Shown in pieces: positions 1-10,953 of a DNA stretch of 64,000 bases. The stretch is from the NCBI GenBank assembly GCA_902597895.1, contig CACJZM010000001.1:15001-79000 (forward strand). The letters run 5' to 3'. The translations under genes and the position numbers were made by a program. This stretch comes from an uncultured Pelagibacteraceae bacterium. Its GTDB lineage: Bacteria; Pseudomonadota; Alphaproteobacteria; Pelagibacterales; Pelagibacteraceae. Position 1 is the first letter of the stretch. Each line of letters starts with the position of its first letter. A model generated the notes under the pieces. That model ran no database searches and was not told the DNA's origin. It was given only the letters and a program-made list of their open reading frames with translations.

Positions 1-255
1 CGCTTTCGCTCGCCACTACTAACGGAATCTCAATTGATTTCTTTTCCTCTGGTTACTTAGATGTTTCAGTTCTCCAGGTTGTCTCTTTAAACTTATTAAT
101 TCAGTTTAAAGTACCACATAAAGTGGTGGGTTTCCCCATTCGGAAATTTACGGATCAAAACTTGCATACAGTTCCCCGCAACTTATCGCAGTATACCACG
201 TCCTTCTTCGGCTTTCAGTGCCAAGGCATCCGCCACACGCCCTTAAACGCTTGAT
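1..255 (-). rRNA. 23S rRNA, 5' end (partial, runs off the left edge)
   Basis: Reverse complement contains the 23S 5' signature 'aagcgtttaagggcgtgtggcggatgccttggcac'; position downstream of 16S-tRNA-Ile-tRNA-Ala. Confidence 0.93.
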
Positions 256-406
256 TTATGCACAGAAAAAAATTCTGTGTTGAATCAAATTTTGTTGGAA
301 TGTTCATCTATTTGAACATTCATGATTGTTCATCTATTCGAACAATCGGATATAGATATTGATAATAATTAAAAAATATTCACGAATAAAATAGCTAAGT
401 GTTTCT

Positions 407-482
407 TGGTGGAGGATAGCGGGATCGAACCGCTGACCTCCTGAATGCAAATCAGGCGCTCTCCCAGCTGAGCTAATCCCCC
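407..482 (-). tRNA. tRNA-Ala (TGC)
   Basis: Reverse complement GGGGGATTAGCTCAGCTGGGAGAGCGCCTGATTTGCATTCAGGAGGTCAGCGGTTCGATCCCGCTATCCTCCACCA folds as a cloverleaf with encoded CCA; anticodon TGC; located in the rRNA spacer. Confidence 0.97.
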
Positions 483-489
483 ATTAATT

Positions 490-566
490 TGGTGGGCCGA
501 GAAAGACTCGAACTTTCGACCCCACCCTTATCAAGGGTGTGCTCTAACCAACTGAGCTACCGGCCC
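490..566 (-). tRNA. tRNA-Ile (GAT)
   Basis: Reverse complement GGGCCGGTAGCTCAGTTGGTTAGAGCACACCCTTGATAAGGGTGGGGTCGAAAGTTCGAGTCTTTCTCGGCCCACCA; anticodon GAT; rRNA spacer. Confidence 0.97.
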
Positions 567-592
567 TTATGCAGAAAAGAGAAACACTACTT

Positions 593-617
593 TAAGAAGA
601 GAAATGAGGACGGTCAA
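593..617. repeat. Left arm of the 16S-flanking inverted repeat (processing stalk)
   Basis: taagaagagaaatgaggacggtcaa is near-complementary to 2228-2252 (ttaaccgtccacacttctcttctta). Confidence 0.7.
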
Positions 618-667
618 CATTAACCTGTTAAATATTTAGATTAAGAAATAATCCTTAATCATCCTTA

Positions 668-2143
<1,476 letters not shown>

Positions 2144-2227
2144 AAAAACGGCGCACACTAGCTTCAATATAAATTCTAAGAATAAAATTTATATATAATT
2201 GAAGTGTGTACGACAAAATTGGTAACC

Positions 2228-2252
2228 TTAACCGTCCACACTTCTCTTCTTA
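2228..2252. repeat. Right arm of the 16S-flanking inverted repeat (processing stalk)
   Basis: Complementary to 593-617 across the 16S gene. Confidence 0.7.
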
Positions 2253-2327
2253 AATATTTACATATAAAATAGCTAATTAGGCTAAAAAGCCTAATAAATA
2301 ACAACTTTTCTTACGTTGAGTGTGACG

Positions 2328-2355
2328 CTTATAAGCTATATTAAAAGTAAATCAA
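2328..2355 (-). promoter_or_regulatory. Candidate rRNA operon promoter
   Basis: Reverse complement TTGATT-16 nt-TATAAG upstream of the 16S leader. Confidence 0.4.
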
Positions 2356-2422
2356 GTAATTAGATTGAAAAAAAACTGTTAAAAATACTATAAAAATCAA
2401 TGTTTTTTGTTAGTTTAATAGA

Positions 2423-3721
2423 ATGTTAACTTCTAAAATTCAAATAATAGTTAAAAAATATAACCTTCATTTTTTAAGTTTATTTTTAATAATTTTATGC
2501 ATCTCATTAAGTAATTATTTTACTAATTTTAAAAAAAAACAAAATTTTGATTTTCAAAAACTTCTAGAAAATATTTACTTAAATAAAACATCTACATCAA
2601 TCATTGAAAATCTTGATCCTAGATATGAGAAAATAATTATAGAGGTTAAAAGTGGAGATAACTTTCAAAAGATATTAAATCAAATAGAAATTCAAAGTAG
2701 TGAAAAACAAAAAATATTAAAAGAGGTTTTAAAAAAGAAGAGTGTTTCTAATTTATTAAAGGGTCAAAAAATAATTTTTAAAATTGATAAAAGAAAATCG
2801 AAAAAAATCATAGAATTATTAGTAGAAATGTCCAAAACTAAATCTATACTATACAGTCTAAATGAAAGTACAGATAAATTTCAATATAAAGAGATACAAA
2901 AAAGTCTTAAAAGAGTTGTTTCATACAAAGAATCTACAATATCTAATAGTTTATATGAAAGCTCAATAAAAAATGGAATTCAACCTAATGTCATTATAGA
3001 TTTTGCTAGAGTATATGGTTTCCAGGTAGATTTTCAAAGAGATATTTGGAAGAATGATAGTTTTCAACTTATGTATGAAACTTTTTTAGATGACAATAAA
3101 AGAATAGTAGAGACTGGAAATATTATATATGCAAATTTGAATTTACAGGGAAAAGATTTACCCTTGTATGGTTTCAAAACTAAAGAAGGTTACGATTATT
3201 TTGATAACTTTGGAAAAAGTATTAAGAAAAGTTTAATGAAGACACCAATAAATGGTGCCAGATTATCTTCAAGCTTTGGTATGAGAAAACATCCTATTTT
3301 AGGTTTTAATAAAATGCATAGAGGAACTGATTTTGCAGCACCAGAGGGAACTCCAATAATGGCATCTGGTGATGGAAAAATAGTCAGAGCAAGATGGTGT
3401 GGTGGAGGTGGAAATTGTATCAAAATAAAACATAATTCAACCTATTCAACGGTGTATGCTCACCTATCAAAGTTTGCAAGAATAGCTAAAGAAGGTAATA
3501 GGGTAAGGCAAGGACAGATAATTGGATATGTTGGCTCAACTGGGATGTCGACTGGCCCACACTTGCATTATGAAGTAATTGAAAATGGAAAAAAAGTGAA
3601 TTCTCAAACTCTAAAACTTCCTTCGGGTAAAATTCTTAAAGGCAAAGAAAGAGAGAGGTTTGAAATTGAAAAAATTAAAATCGAGGTTATGAAATCTGAG
3701 TTAATTGCAGGATTAAATTAA
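2423..3721 (+). CDS. M23 family peptidoglycan endopeptidase (LytM domain)
   Basis: N-terminal hydrophobic segment; MHRGTDFAAPEGTPI...VYAHL...GPHLHYEV LytM motifs. Confidence 0.9.
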   Translation: MLTSKIQIIVKKYNLHFLSLFLIILCISLSNYFTNFKKKQNFDFQKLLENIYLNKTSTSIIENLDPRYEKIIIEVKSGDNFQKILNQIEIQSSEKQKILKEVLKKKSVSNLLKGQKIIFKIDKRKSKKIIELLVEMSKTKSILYSLNESTDKFQYKEIQKSLKRVVSYKESTISNSLYESSIKNGIQPNVIIDFARVYGFQVDFQRDIWKNDSFQLMYETFLDDNKRIVETGNIIYANLNLQGKDLPLYGFKTKEGYDYFDNFGKSIKKSLMKTPINGARLSSSFGMRKHPILGFNKMHRGTDFAAPEGTPIMASGDGKIVRARWCGGGGNCIKIKHNSTYSTVYAHLSKFARIAKEGNRVRQGQIIGYVGSTGMSTGPHLHYEVIENGKKVNSQTLKLPSGKILKGKERERFEIEKIKIEVMKSELIAGLN

Positions 3722-4086
3722 TTGTCTGCAGGGCTTTGTTCCTTAGTATCTTCTACTTCTTCTTTTCTAAGTTCCTCAATTTTATTACTTGAGTTAGATT
3801 TAATTATTTCTTTTTCACCTTGGATCCTAATAAAGTGATCTGCATGTTGAAAATAACTTTCTGATAAAATCTTATCTCCATTTGATAACGCTTCTCTTGC
3901 AAGATTGGTATATTTTTCAATTAACTTAGAAGCGTTTTGATTGTTTTTCCATTGATTTCGAGGTCGGTAATTTAAATTATTAGAAAAGTCTGCAACAGAT
4001 TTGTGACCATTATCCTTATGATGGCCTTGGTTGGATCCGTTTTTTCTAAATCTGTTTCTTCTATGGTTATTTTTAAAATTTCTCAT
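3718..4086 (-). CDS. DUF4167 domain-containing protein
   Basis: Asn/Arg-rich N-terminus, 'KYTNLAREALSNGDKILSESYFQHADHFIRI'; adjacent to prmC-prfA as in alphaproteobacteria. Confidence 0.85.
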   Translation of the reverse strand: MRNFKNNHRRNRFRKNGSNQGHHKDNGHKSVADFSNNLNYRPRNQWKNNQNASKLIEKYTNLAREALSNGDKILSESYFQHADHFIRIQGEKEIIKSNSSNKIEELRKEEVEDTKEQSPADN

Positions 4087-4098
4087 ATTAAATAAAGA

Positions 4099-4941
4099 CT
4101 AAATTTTAGTAGATATAATGCATCTATTTATTTTTCTTAGATCTTTTGCAATTTTATTTACATAAAAATGATTGTCTTTTAGCAATTTTTTGACCTCATT
4201 AATTTGTTCAAATCCAATTTCCAAAAAAAGTTTTCCACCATTTTTCAATAAATATGAACTTTTTTTAATTACTTCTCTTATTAGAGAGTATCCATCATAT
4301 CCACCGTCTAAAGCAATTCTGGGTTCATACAATCTAACATCCTCATCTAAATTTTTAATGCTCGCAGATTTAATGTATGGTGGATTAGATATAATAATAT
4401 CATATTTACCGATACAAAATTTGTCAATGCCTGAGTAAATAAATTGAATTCTATTTCTTAAGTGTTGTATTTTTGCATTACATTCGGCTACTTTTAGAGC
4501 TTTTTTAGATATATCTAAAGCTTTAGCATAGCAGTTTTTCCTCTCAGATAGTACAGATAAAACTATACAACCACTACCGGTACCAATTTCTAAAATTGAC
4601 TTAGAAGAACTTAAAGGCAAACATTTTAATACCTCCTCCACTAAGATCTCAGTATCAGGTCTCGGTATTAGTACATTAGAGTTTATTTGAAAAGATTGTT
4701 TCCAAAATTCTTTTTTTTCTAAAATATAAGCAATTGGTTCTTTTTTTTTTCTTCTGTTGATTAACTTTTTAAAATATTTTAACTCTTTAAATGATAATTT
4801 TTTATTTAAATTTAACAATATCTGTTCTCTAGTTAAATTTACTGTTTTTGAAAGTATTATTTCTGAGTCTATACTTGCTGTTTTAATTAAATTTTTTTTA
4901 AGTATTTTAGATGCAAAATTAATTGCTGAATTATAATTCAT
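4099..4941 (-). CDS. prmC: Peptide chain release factor N(5)-glutamine methyltransferase
   Basis: ISNPPYI motif, SAM-binding EIGTGSGCI; downstream of prfA. Confidence 0.95.
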   Translation of the reverse strand: MNYNSAINFASKILKKNLIKTASIDSEIILSKTVNLTREQILLNLNKKLSFKELKYFKKLINRRKKKEPIAYILEKKEFWKQSFQINSNVLIPRPDTEILVEEVLKCLPLSSSKSILEIGTGSGCIVLSVLSERKNCYAKALDISKKALKVAECNAKIQHLRNRIQFIYSGIDKFCIGKYDIIISNPPYIKSASIKNLDEDVRLYEPRIALDGGYDGYSLIREVIKKSSYLLKNGGKLFLEIGFEQINEVKKLLKDNHFYVNKIAKDLRKINRCIISTKI

Positions 4942-6011
4942 TTTAAATTGATTAACTCTTGTTCTTGAGCTTGCAATGTCAAATTTTCAATCATTTCATC
5001 GAAAATTTCACCTTGCATAAATTCCTCAAGCTTATGTAATGTTAAATTAACTCTGTGATCTGTTACTCTACCCTGTGGAAAATTATAAGTTCTAATCCTT
5101 TCGGACCTATCTCCTGATCCAATTTTATCTTTTCTATCTTTAGATCTTGCTTCATCCCTTTTTTTTCTCTCAGCTTCATAAAGTCTAGACCTCAAAATTT
5201 TTAAACCTTTTTCCTTATTTCTTATTTGTGATTTTTCATCTTGCTGACTAACAACAATTCCTGATGGAATATGAGTAATCCTAACAGCTGAATCTGTTGT
5301 ATTTACACTTTGTCCTCCCGGTCCACTACTTCTAAAAACATCTATTCTTAAATCTTTATCTTCAATTTTAAGGTCAACTTCCTCAGCTTCTGGCAATACA
5401 GCAACTGTAGCTGCTGAAGTATGTACCCTGCCTTGTGTTTCTGTGTCTGGCACTCTTTGAACTCTGTGAACACCACTTTCATATTTTAACGAGGAGTAGA
5501 TATTTTTTCCTTTTATAGTTGCTATAACTTCTTTAAGACCACCGGCTTCACTTTTTGAAATACTAATTATATCTAGTGACCACTTCTTTTTTTGGCTTAC
5601 TTTTTCGTACATTTTAAACAAATCTGATGCAAACAGACTTGCTTCTAGTCCCCCAGTACCAGCTCTAATTTCAATGATCGCATTTTTTGTATCTGCTTCA
5701 TCTTTAGGTAAAAGATATATTTTTAATTTTTTTTCATTTGTTTGGTTTTTTTCAACTAAATCTGCCAATTCTTTAGTTGCAAAATCTTTAATGTCTTGAT
5801 CGTTTTTTTGATCATCAATAATTTTCTCCAAATCTAGTTTCTCTTTATCAAATAAAAGATATTCATTTGCCTCATTAATTATTTCATTTAAATCAGAATA
5901 TTCCTTCGATTTTTCTGCATATTTTTTTTTATCAACACTTCCAGATGAAAGATCTTTTTCCAATGAATTGTGTTTAGAGATTAAATCTCTAACTTTGTCT
6001 AAAGGTAACAT
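4938..6011 (-). CDS. prfA: Peptide chain release factor 1
   Basis: [24 protein letters not shown] motif. Confidence 0.97.
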   Translation of the reverse strand: MLPLDKVRDLISKHNSLEKDLSSGSVDKKKYAEKSKEYSDLNEIINEANEYLLFDKEKLDLEKIIDDQKNDQDIKDFATKELADLVEKNQTNEKKLKIYLLPKDEADTKNAIIEIRAGTGGLEASLFASDLFKMYEKVSQKKKWSLDIISISKSEAGGLKEVIATIKGKNIYSSLKYESGVHRVQRVPDTETQGRVHTSAATVAVLPEAEEVDLKIEDKDLRIDVFRSSGPGGQSVNTTDSAVRITHIPSGIVVSQQDEKSQIRNKEKGLKILRSRLYEAERKKRDEARSKDRKDKIGSGDRSERIRTYNFPQGRVTDHRVNLTLHKLEEFMQGEIFDEMIENLTLQAQEQELINLK

Positions 6012-7111
6012 TATTTATTTTTTTCTATTTCTGCTGCTTTTTGCTCAACATGCGATACTACTTTTGACAATATTTCGCTATTCTTGAGCTTAGAAGTCTG
6101 AATACCGTTCAAATATAACATATTACTATCTTTGCCGCCCCCAGTAATACCTATATCTGTTAAAGCTGCCTCACCAGGTCCATTTACCACACATCCAATT
6201 ATAGAGAGAGTAATCGGGGTTTGTATATGAGCTAGTTTCTCTTCTAATATTCTTACTGTATCAATTACATTAAATCCTTGTCTAGCGCATGAAGGACAAG
6301 AAATAATTTTTACACCTCTATTAAGAAGGTTTAAAGATTTTAAAATTTCATTACCTATCTTGACTTCCTTAATAGGATCATCTGATAAAGATACTCTAAT
6401 TGTATCACCAATACCCTCTAGTAATAATAATCCCATTCCAATTGAAGATTTTACACTGCCTGGTACAAAACTACCAGACTCTGTAATACCCAAGTGAAGT
6501 GGATAGTCAGTAATTTTTGATAATTGTTTATATGCACCAATTGATAAAAAAATATCTGAAGATTTGACACTGACTTTAAAATTAAAAAAATCTTCTTCTT
6601 CAATTATTTTAATATTTCTTAGAGCACTTTCAACTAAAGCCTCTGGACAAGGTTCTTTATATTTTTCTAGAATATCTTTTTCAAGTGATCCAGCATTCAC
6701 TCCAATTCTGATTGCACAGTCATTATTTTTTGCAGCTGATATAATTTCTTTGATTTTTTTCTTGTCTCCAATATTTCCAGGATTAATTCTTAAACATTTA
6801 GCACCATTTTCTGCTGATTCTATGGCTCTTTTATAATGATAATGTATATCTGCTATTATTGGAACAGGTGAGTGTTTAGTTATCTCCTTAAGAGATTTAC
6901 TGCTATCAATATCTGGCACAGATACTCTAACTAAACCTGCGCCTTCTTTTGATATGTTGATAATTTGTTTTAATGTTTCTGAAGCATTAGAAGTTAAAGT
7001 ATTTGTCATAGATTGTACAACAATGGGATTATTGTTTCCCAAAACAACATTTCCTATTCTCACTTCTTTAGTTTTTTTTCTTTTTATATCTCTGAAAGGT
7101 CTTATGCTCAT
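6011..7111 (-). CDS. ispG: (E)-4-hydroxy-3-methylbut-2-enyl-diphosphate synthase
   Basis: [30 protein letters not shown] motifs. Confidence 0.96.
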   Translation of the reverse strand: MSIRPFRDIKRKKTKEVRIGNVVLGNNNPIVVQSMTNTLTSNASETLKQIINISKEGAGLVRVSVPDIDSSKSLKEITKHSPVPIIADIHYHYKRAIESAENGAKCLRINPGNIGDKKKIKEIISAAKNNDCAIRIGVNAGSLEKDILEKYKEPCPEALVESALRNIKIIEEEDFFNFKVSVKSSDIFLSIGAYKQLSKITDYPLHLGITESGSFVPGSVKSSIGMGLLLLEGIGDTIRVSLSDDPIKEVKIGNEILKSLNLLNRGVKIISCPSCARQGFNVIDTVRILEEKLAHIQTPITLSIIGCVVNGPGEAALTDIGITGGGKDSNMLYLNGIQTSKLKNSEILSKVVSHVEQKAAEIEKNK

Positions 7112-7112
7112 A

Positions 7113-8327
7113 TTACTTATTTAAACTAAATTCCTTATGTAAAGCAGCAACTGCTTTTACTAGATGTTTTTTACTAATTAACACAGATATTTTTATCTCT
7201 GAAGTTGAAATAACCATAATATTAATTTTCTTTTCACTAAGAGATTGGAACATCCTATATGTTACTCCGGGTGTTGTAATCATTCCAACTCCTATAATAG
7301 AAACTTTTGAAACGTCCTTATCAACCTTCATTATTTTAAAATTAATTTTTTTATTTAATTTTATCAATTTTCTAGTTTTATTTACATCTCCAGATTTGAT
7401 TGTGAATGTCAAATCAGTTTCTTTCCCATTGGATGAAATATTTTGTACAACCATATCTACATTTATATTATTATCGGAAAGTGGTTTAAATATAGAAGCA
7501 GCTATTCCAGGTTTGTCTTTAACTCCAATTAGGGTAATTTTAGCATCATTTTTGGTAGATGAGACTCCAGTAATTATTTTATTATTTATTATATTTCTTC
7601 TTTTTGTGATTAATGTTCCACTTTTATTTTGAAAAGATGATTTAACATCAACATCTATTCTATTTAACCGTGCCTCTTGAACGGAAGAAGATTGCATTAC
7701 TTTAGAACCTAAAGATGACATCTCTAGCATCTCTTCATAAGAAATAACTTTTATTTTTTTAGCTTTATTAAAAACCCTAGGGTCTGTTGTCATTACACCG
7801 GCAACATCAGTATAAATAATACATTTGTTTGCTTTAAAGAATTTTGCAACCATTATTGCACTTGTATCCGAGCCCCCCCTACCTAAAGTTGTAACTCTAC
7901 TTTTATTATTAATTCCTTGGAAACCAGTAATAATTGGTATTCCATTAGATTTTAAATATTTGTGAATTTTATTCTTGTTAATATTAATTATCCTAGATGA
8001 ATTATAATCTCCTGATGTAATTATTGGAATTTGCCAAGCCAACCAAGATCTTGAATTATAACCAAGATGACGCAATCTACCTGCCAACAATGAGCATGCT
8101 ATTTGTTCTCCAGTAGATAAAAGAACATCAAGTTCTTGAACATCAAAATCATTTGAAATTTTCTCTGATTTTCTTATTAGATCATTTGTCACACCACTCA
8201 TTGCTGATGAAACTACAATTACTCTATACTTTTTTTTAATATAACTAGTAATTATATTTGCAACATTTTTAATTCTGTCCACTGTACCTACTGAGGTACC
8301 TCCAAATTTCAAAACAATAATTTTCAT
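7113..8327 (-). CDS. lysC: Aspartate kinase
   Basis: [10 protein letters not shown] start, [12 protein letters not shown] domains. Confidence 0.95.
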   Translation of the reverse strand: MKIIVLKFGGTSVGTVDRIKNVANIITSYIKKKYRVIVVSSAMSGVTNDLIRKSEKISNDFDVQELDVLLSTGEQIACSLLAGRLRHLGYNSRSWLAWQIPIITSGDYNSSRIININKNKIHKYLKSNGIPIITGFQGINNKSRVTTLGRGGSDTSAIMVAKFFKANKCIIYTDVAGVMTTDPRVFNKAKKIKVISYEEMLEMSSLGSKVMQSSSVQEARLNRIDVDVKSSFQNKSGTLITKRRNIINNKIITGVSSTKNDAKITLIGVKDKPGIAASIFKPLSDNNINVDMVVQNISSNGKETDLTFTIKSGDVNKTRKLIKLNKKINFKIMKVDKDVSKVSIIGVGMITTPGVTYRMFQSLSEKKINIMVISTSEIKISVLISKKHLVKAVAALHKEFSLNK

Positions 8328-8395
8328 TGATAATTATTTTTATATTTATTTAAATATATTGATAAAATACATCTAAATTGTAATGTCAATATACA

Positions 8396-9124
8396 ATGAA
8401 AACAACTACGATAAATAAAGAAGAAATTGATAAATTTTCTAAAATAGCCGAAGAGTGGTGGGATCCTGAAGGAAAATTTAAACCACTACATATATTTAAT
8501 CCTCTTAGGATAAAATATATTAAAGATAGTATAATCAAACATTTTAAAATTAAAAAAAAAAAATTACCTTTATCTGGCTTAAAGATTTTAGATATAGGTT
8601 GTGGAGGCGGATTGATCGCTGAACCTATGAGTAGGTTAGGTGCAAATATTACAGGTATAGATGCTTCCGAAAAAAATATAAAAATTGCTAAAGCACATTT
8701 AAAAAAGAATAAATTAAAAATAAATTATAAATGTGCTTCACCTGAAAATTTAAATCAAAAAGAAAACTTCGATGTAATTTTAAATTTAGAAATTATTGAA
8801 CACGTGGAAGATGTGGAATTATTTATGGAGAAAAGCTCAAAACTATTGAAAAAGGATGGTTTAATGTTTGTAGCAACAATAAATAAAACATTAAAATCTT
8901 ATTTATTTGCAATAATAGGAGCGGAATATATTCTTAGATGGCTTCCAATTGGTACTCATGATTGGGAAAATTTTGTTGAACCATCAAAATTAATTTTGTT
9001 AGGGGAAAAAAATCGACTTAAAATCAACAAAATTGATGGAATAAAATTTAATATTATTTCTAACAATTGGAATTTAAGTAAAGATAAGTCAATAAATTAT
9101 ATTACTGAATTTAAAAAAATTTAA
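8396..9124 (+). CDS. ubiG: Ubiquinone biosynthesis O-methyltransferase
   Basis: EEWWDPEGKFKPLHIFNPLRI, LDIGCGGGLIAEPMSRLGA, GTHDWENF. Confidence 0.95.
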   Translation: MKTTTINKEEIDKFSKIAEEWWDPEGKFKPLHIFNPLRIKYIKDSIIKHFKIKKKKLPLSGLKILDIGCGGGLIAEPMSRLGANITGIDASEKNIKIAKAHLKKNKLKINYKCASPENLNQKENFDVILNLEIIEHVEDVELFMEKSSKLLKKDGLMFVATINKTLKSYLFAIIGAEYILRWLPIGTHDWENFVEPSKLILLGEKNRLKINKIDGIKFNIISNNWNLSKDKSINYITEFKKI

Positions 9125-9543
9125 TTTTCGTTTTCATTAATCCAAGGGATTATTTCAGTCTCAATTCCTTCTTCTTTAAGTTCTTTAATCTGATCCAAAG
9201 AAGCATTTCCATATATACCTTTTAATGGTTTTTTTTTGTTGTAATGCATAATTCTCGCTTCGTATGCAAAATTTTTACCAACATAATTAAAATTACTTTT
9301 AATAAATTTTTTATACTCTTTGAGTTTAGCTCTAATATTCTTATTTTTTTCATCTTTTTTACTAAATTGCTTGGTGTTTTTAATGACTAATGGGGACATT
9401 AGAGATTTATCAACATCATTTGAATTACAAGAGATACAACCTAAAAAATTTTTTTTCTTAAGCTTTTCAAATTCTTTGGAAGAAGCAAACCAGCTATCAA
9501 ATATATTTTTACACTTTTTACAAACCAGTTTATATTTTATCAT
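9121..9543 (-). CDS. DUF1178 family protein
   Basis: YKLVCKKCKNIFDSWFASSKEFEKLKKKNFLGCISC pattern. Confidence 0.85.
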   Translation of the reverse strand: MIKYKLVCKKCKNIFDSWFASSKEFEKLKKKNFLGCISCNSNDVDKSLMSPLVIKNTKQFSKKDEKNKNIRAKLKEYKKFIKSNFNYVGKNFAYEARIMHYNKKKPLKGIYGNASLDQIKELKEEGIETEIIPWINENEN

Positions 9544-9583
9544 TATATTTTAAAATCTTATTTTTAATTGTTTCCATAAATTT

Positions 9584-10885
9584 TTATGATCTATAATCAG
9601 AATTTATTTCTATATACTTTTTAGTTAAATCCATCGTATAGGATGTGAACTCTTTTTTTCCAATTCCCAAATCAACTATAATATCAATGTTTTCATTTTT
9701 CATGTAATTTGCAACTTCTTTTTCATTATAAGATTTAGATAAATTTCCATTTTCAATTATTTTATATGAACCAAAATTTAAAAATAATTTATTTAATTTT
9801 AAACTAACGTTTGATTTTCCAATAGCCATTATAACTCTTCCCCAATTTGGATCCTCTCCCGCAATAGCTGTTTTTACTAAGGGAGAATTTGCTATTGAAA
9901 AAGAAATTTTTTTTGCATCTTCATCACTTTTACAATTTTTAACATTTATAGTTATAAATTTTGAAGCTCCTTCACCATCTGCAGCTACTCTTTTTGCTAG
10001 ATTTAATAAAACATTGAAAAGAGATTTTTCAAAACCTTTGAGTTTTTGATCATTTATATTTTTAATCTCTGAGTTATTGGCTTTACCAGTTGCGAATAAT
10101 GATACCATATCATTTGTGCTTGTATCGCCGTCACAAGTTATAGCATTAAATGTATTTGTGATATTTTTTTTCAATAACTTTTGTAATATATTTGTTGGAA
10201 TCAATGCATCTGTGAAAATAAATCCTAAAGTTGTAGCCATATTTGGATATATCATTCCTGATCCTTTTGCTAAACCATAAATTTTTATTTTTTTATTTCC
10301 AATAAAGCATTCATCCATGGCTAGCTTAGGAATTAAATCAGTTGTCAAAATTCCCATAGCTGCTTTCATCCAAATATATTTATTTTGGGTATATTTTATT
10401 TTGTTGATTAAATCAGGTATAGAAGAAGAAATTTTATCTTTTGGAAACTTTTCACCTATTGTTCCAGTACATGCAAAAATTATATCTGAAGATTTTACCT
10501 TAGATGGCTTTTCTTCGTCAATATTTTGTTTTTCTGAAAGTTTGCTTGATATTTCTTCTGCTAGTATTTTTAAACTTTTATAACCTTCTTTGCCAGTGAA
10601 AGCATTTGCATTTCTAGTATTAATTATGACTGCTTTTATTTTTTTCGAACTTATATTTCGATTCCATTTTATATTTTCGGAGACTATTTTAGATTGAGTA
10701 TATACTGATGCATAATTTGCACCGTCTCTAAAATAAAACATAACTAAATCATCTCTTCTTGTTTTGTATAAATTGGCACTTGTAGTTGATATAGATAACC
10801 CATCAATATGTTCTAAGTCTTGAAAATGTCCCATTTTAGAGTTTTTGTTTCTTGAATCAAAAAAGTTGTTAAAGTTAAATGCCAT
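9584..10885 (-). CDS. argJ: Bifunctional glutamate N-acetyltransferase/amino-acid acetyltransferase
   Basis: IINTRNANAFTG, MATTLGFIFTDA autoprocessing site, EDPNWGRV. Confidence 0.95.
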   Translation of the reverse strand: MAFNFNNFFDSRNKNSKMGHFQDLEHIDGLSISTTSANLYKTRRDDLVMFYFRDGANYASVYTQSKIVSENIKWNRNISSKKIKAVIINTRNANAFTGKEGYKSLKILAEEISSKLSEKQNIDEEKPSKVKSSDIIFACTGTIGEKFPKDKISSSIPDLINKIKYTQNKYIWMKAAMGILTTDLIPKLAMDECFIGNKKIKIYGLAKGSGMIYPNMATTLGFIFTDALIPTNILQKLLKKNITNTFNAITCDGDTSTNDMVSLFATGKANNSEIKNINDQKLKGFEKSLFNVLLNLAKRVAADGEGASKFITINVKNCKSDEDAKKISFSIANSPLVKTAIAGEDPNWGRVIMAIGKSNVSLKLNKLFLNFGSYKIIENGNLSKSYNEKEVANYMKNENIDIIVDLGIGKKEFTSYTMDLTKKYIEINSDYRS

Positions 10886-10953
10886 GGTATTTAAAAATAT
10901 TATTTTAATACTATATAAGAATAAACAATGAAACTATATACCACAATTATAAA

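Noticed and set aside
3196-3423. Antisense ORFs opposite well-supported genes (e.g. 3196-3423, 6564-6836, 14978-15301, 23013-23303, 34985-35203, 56160-56423)
   Set aside because: Antisense to genes with strong family motifs, low-complexity or Cys/Ser-rich products, no RBS or family features; random open frames in AT-rich DNA.
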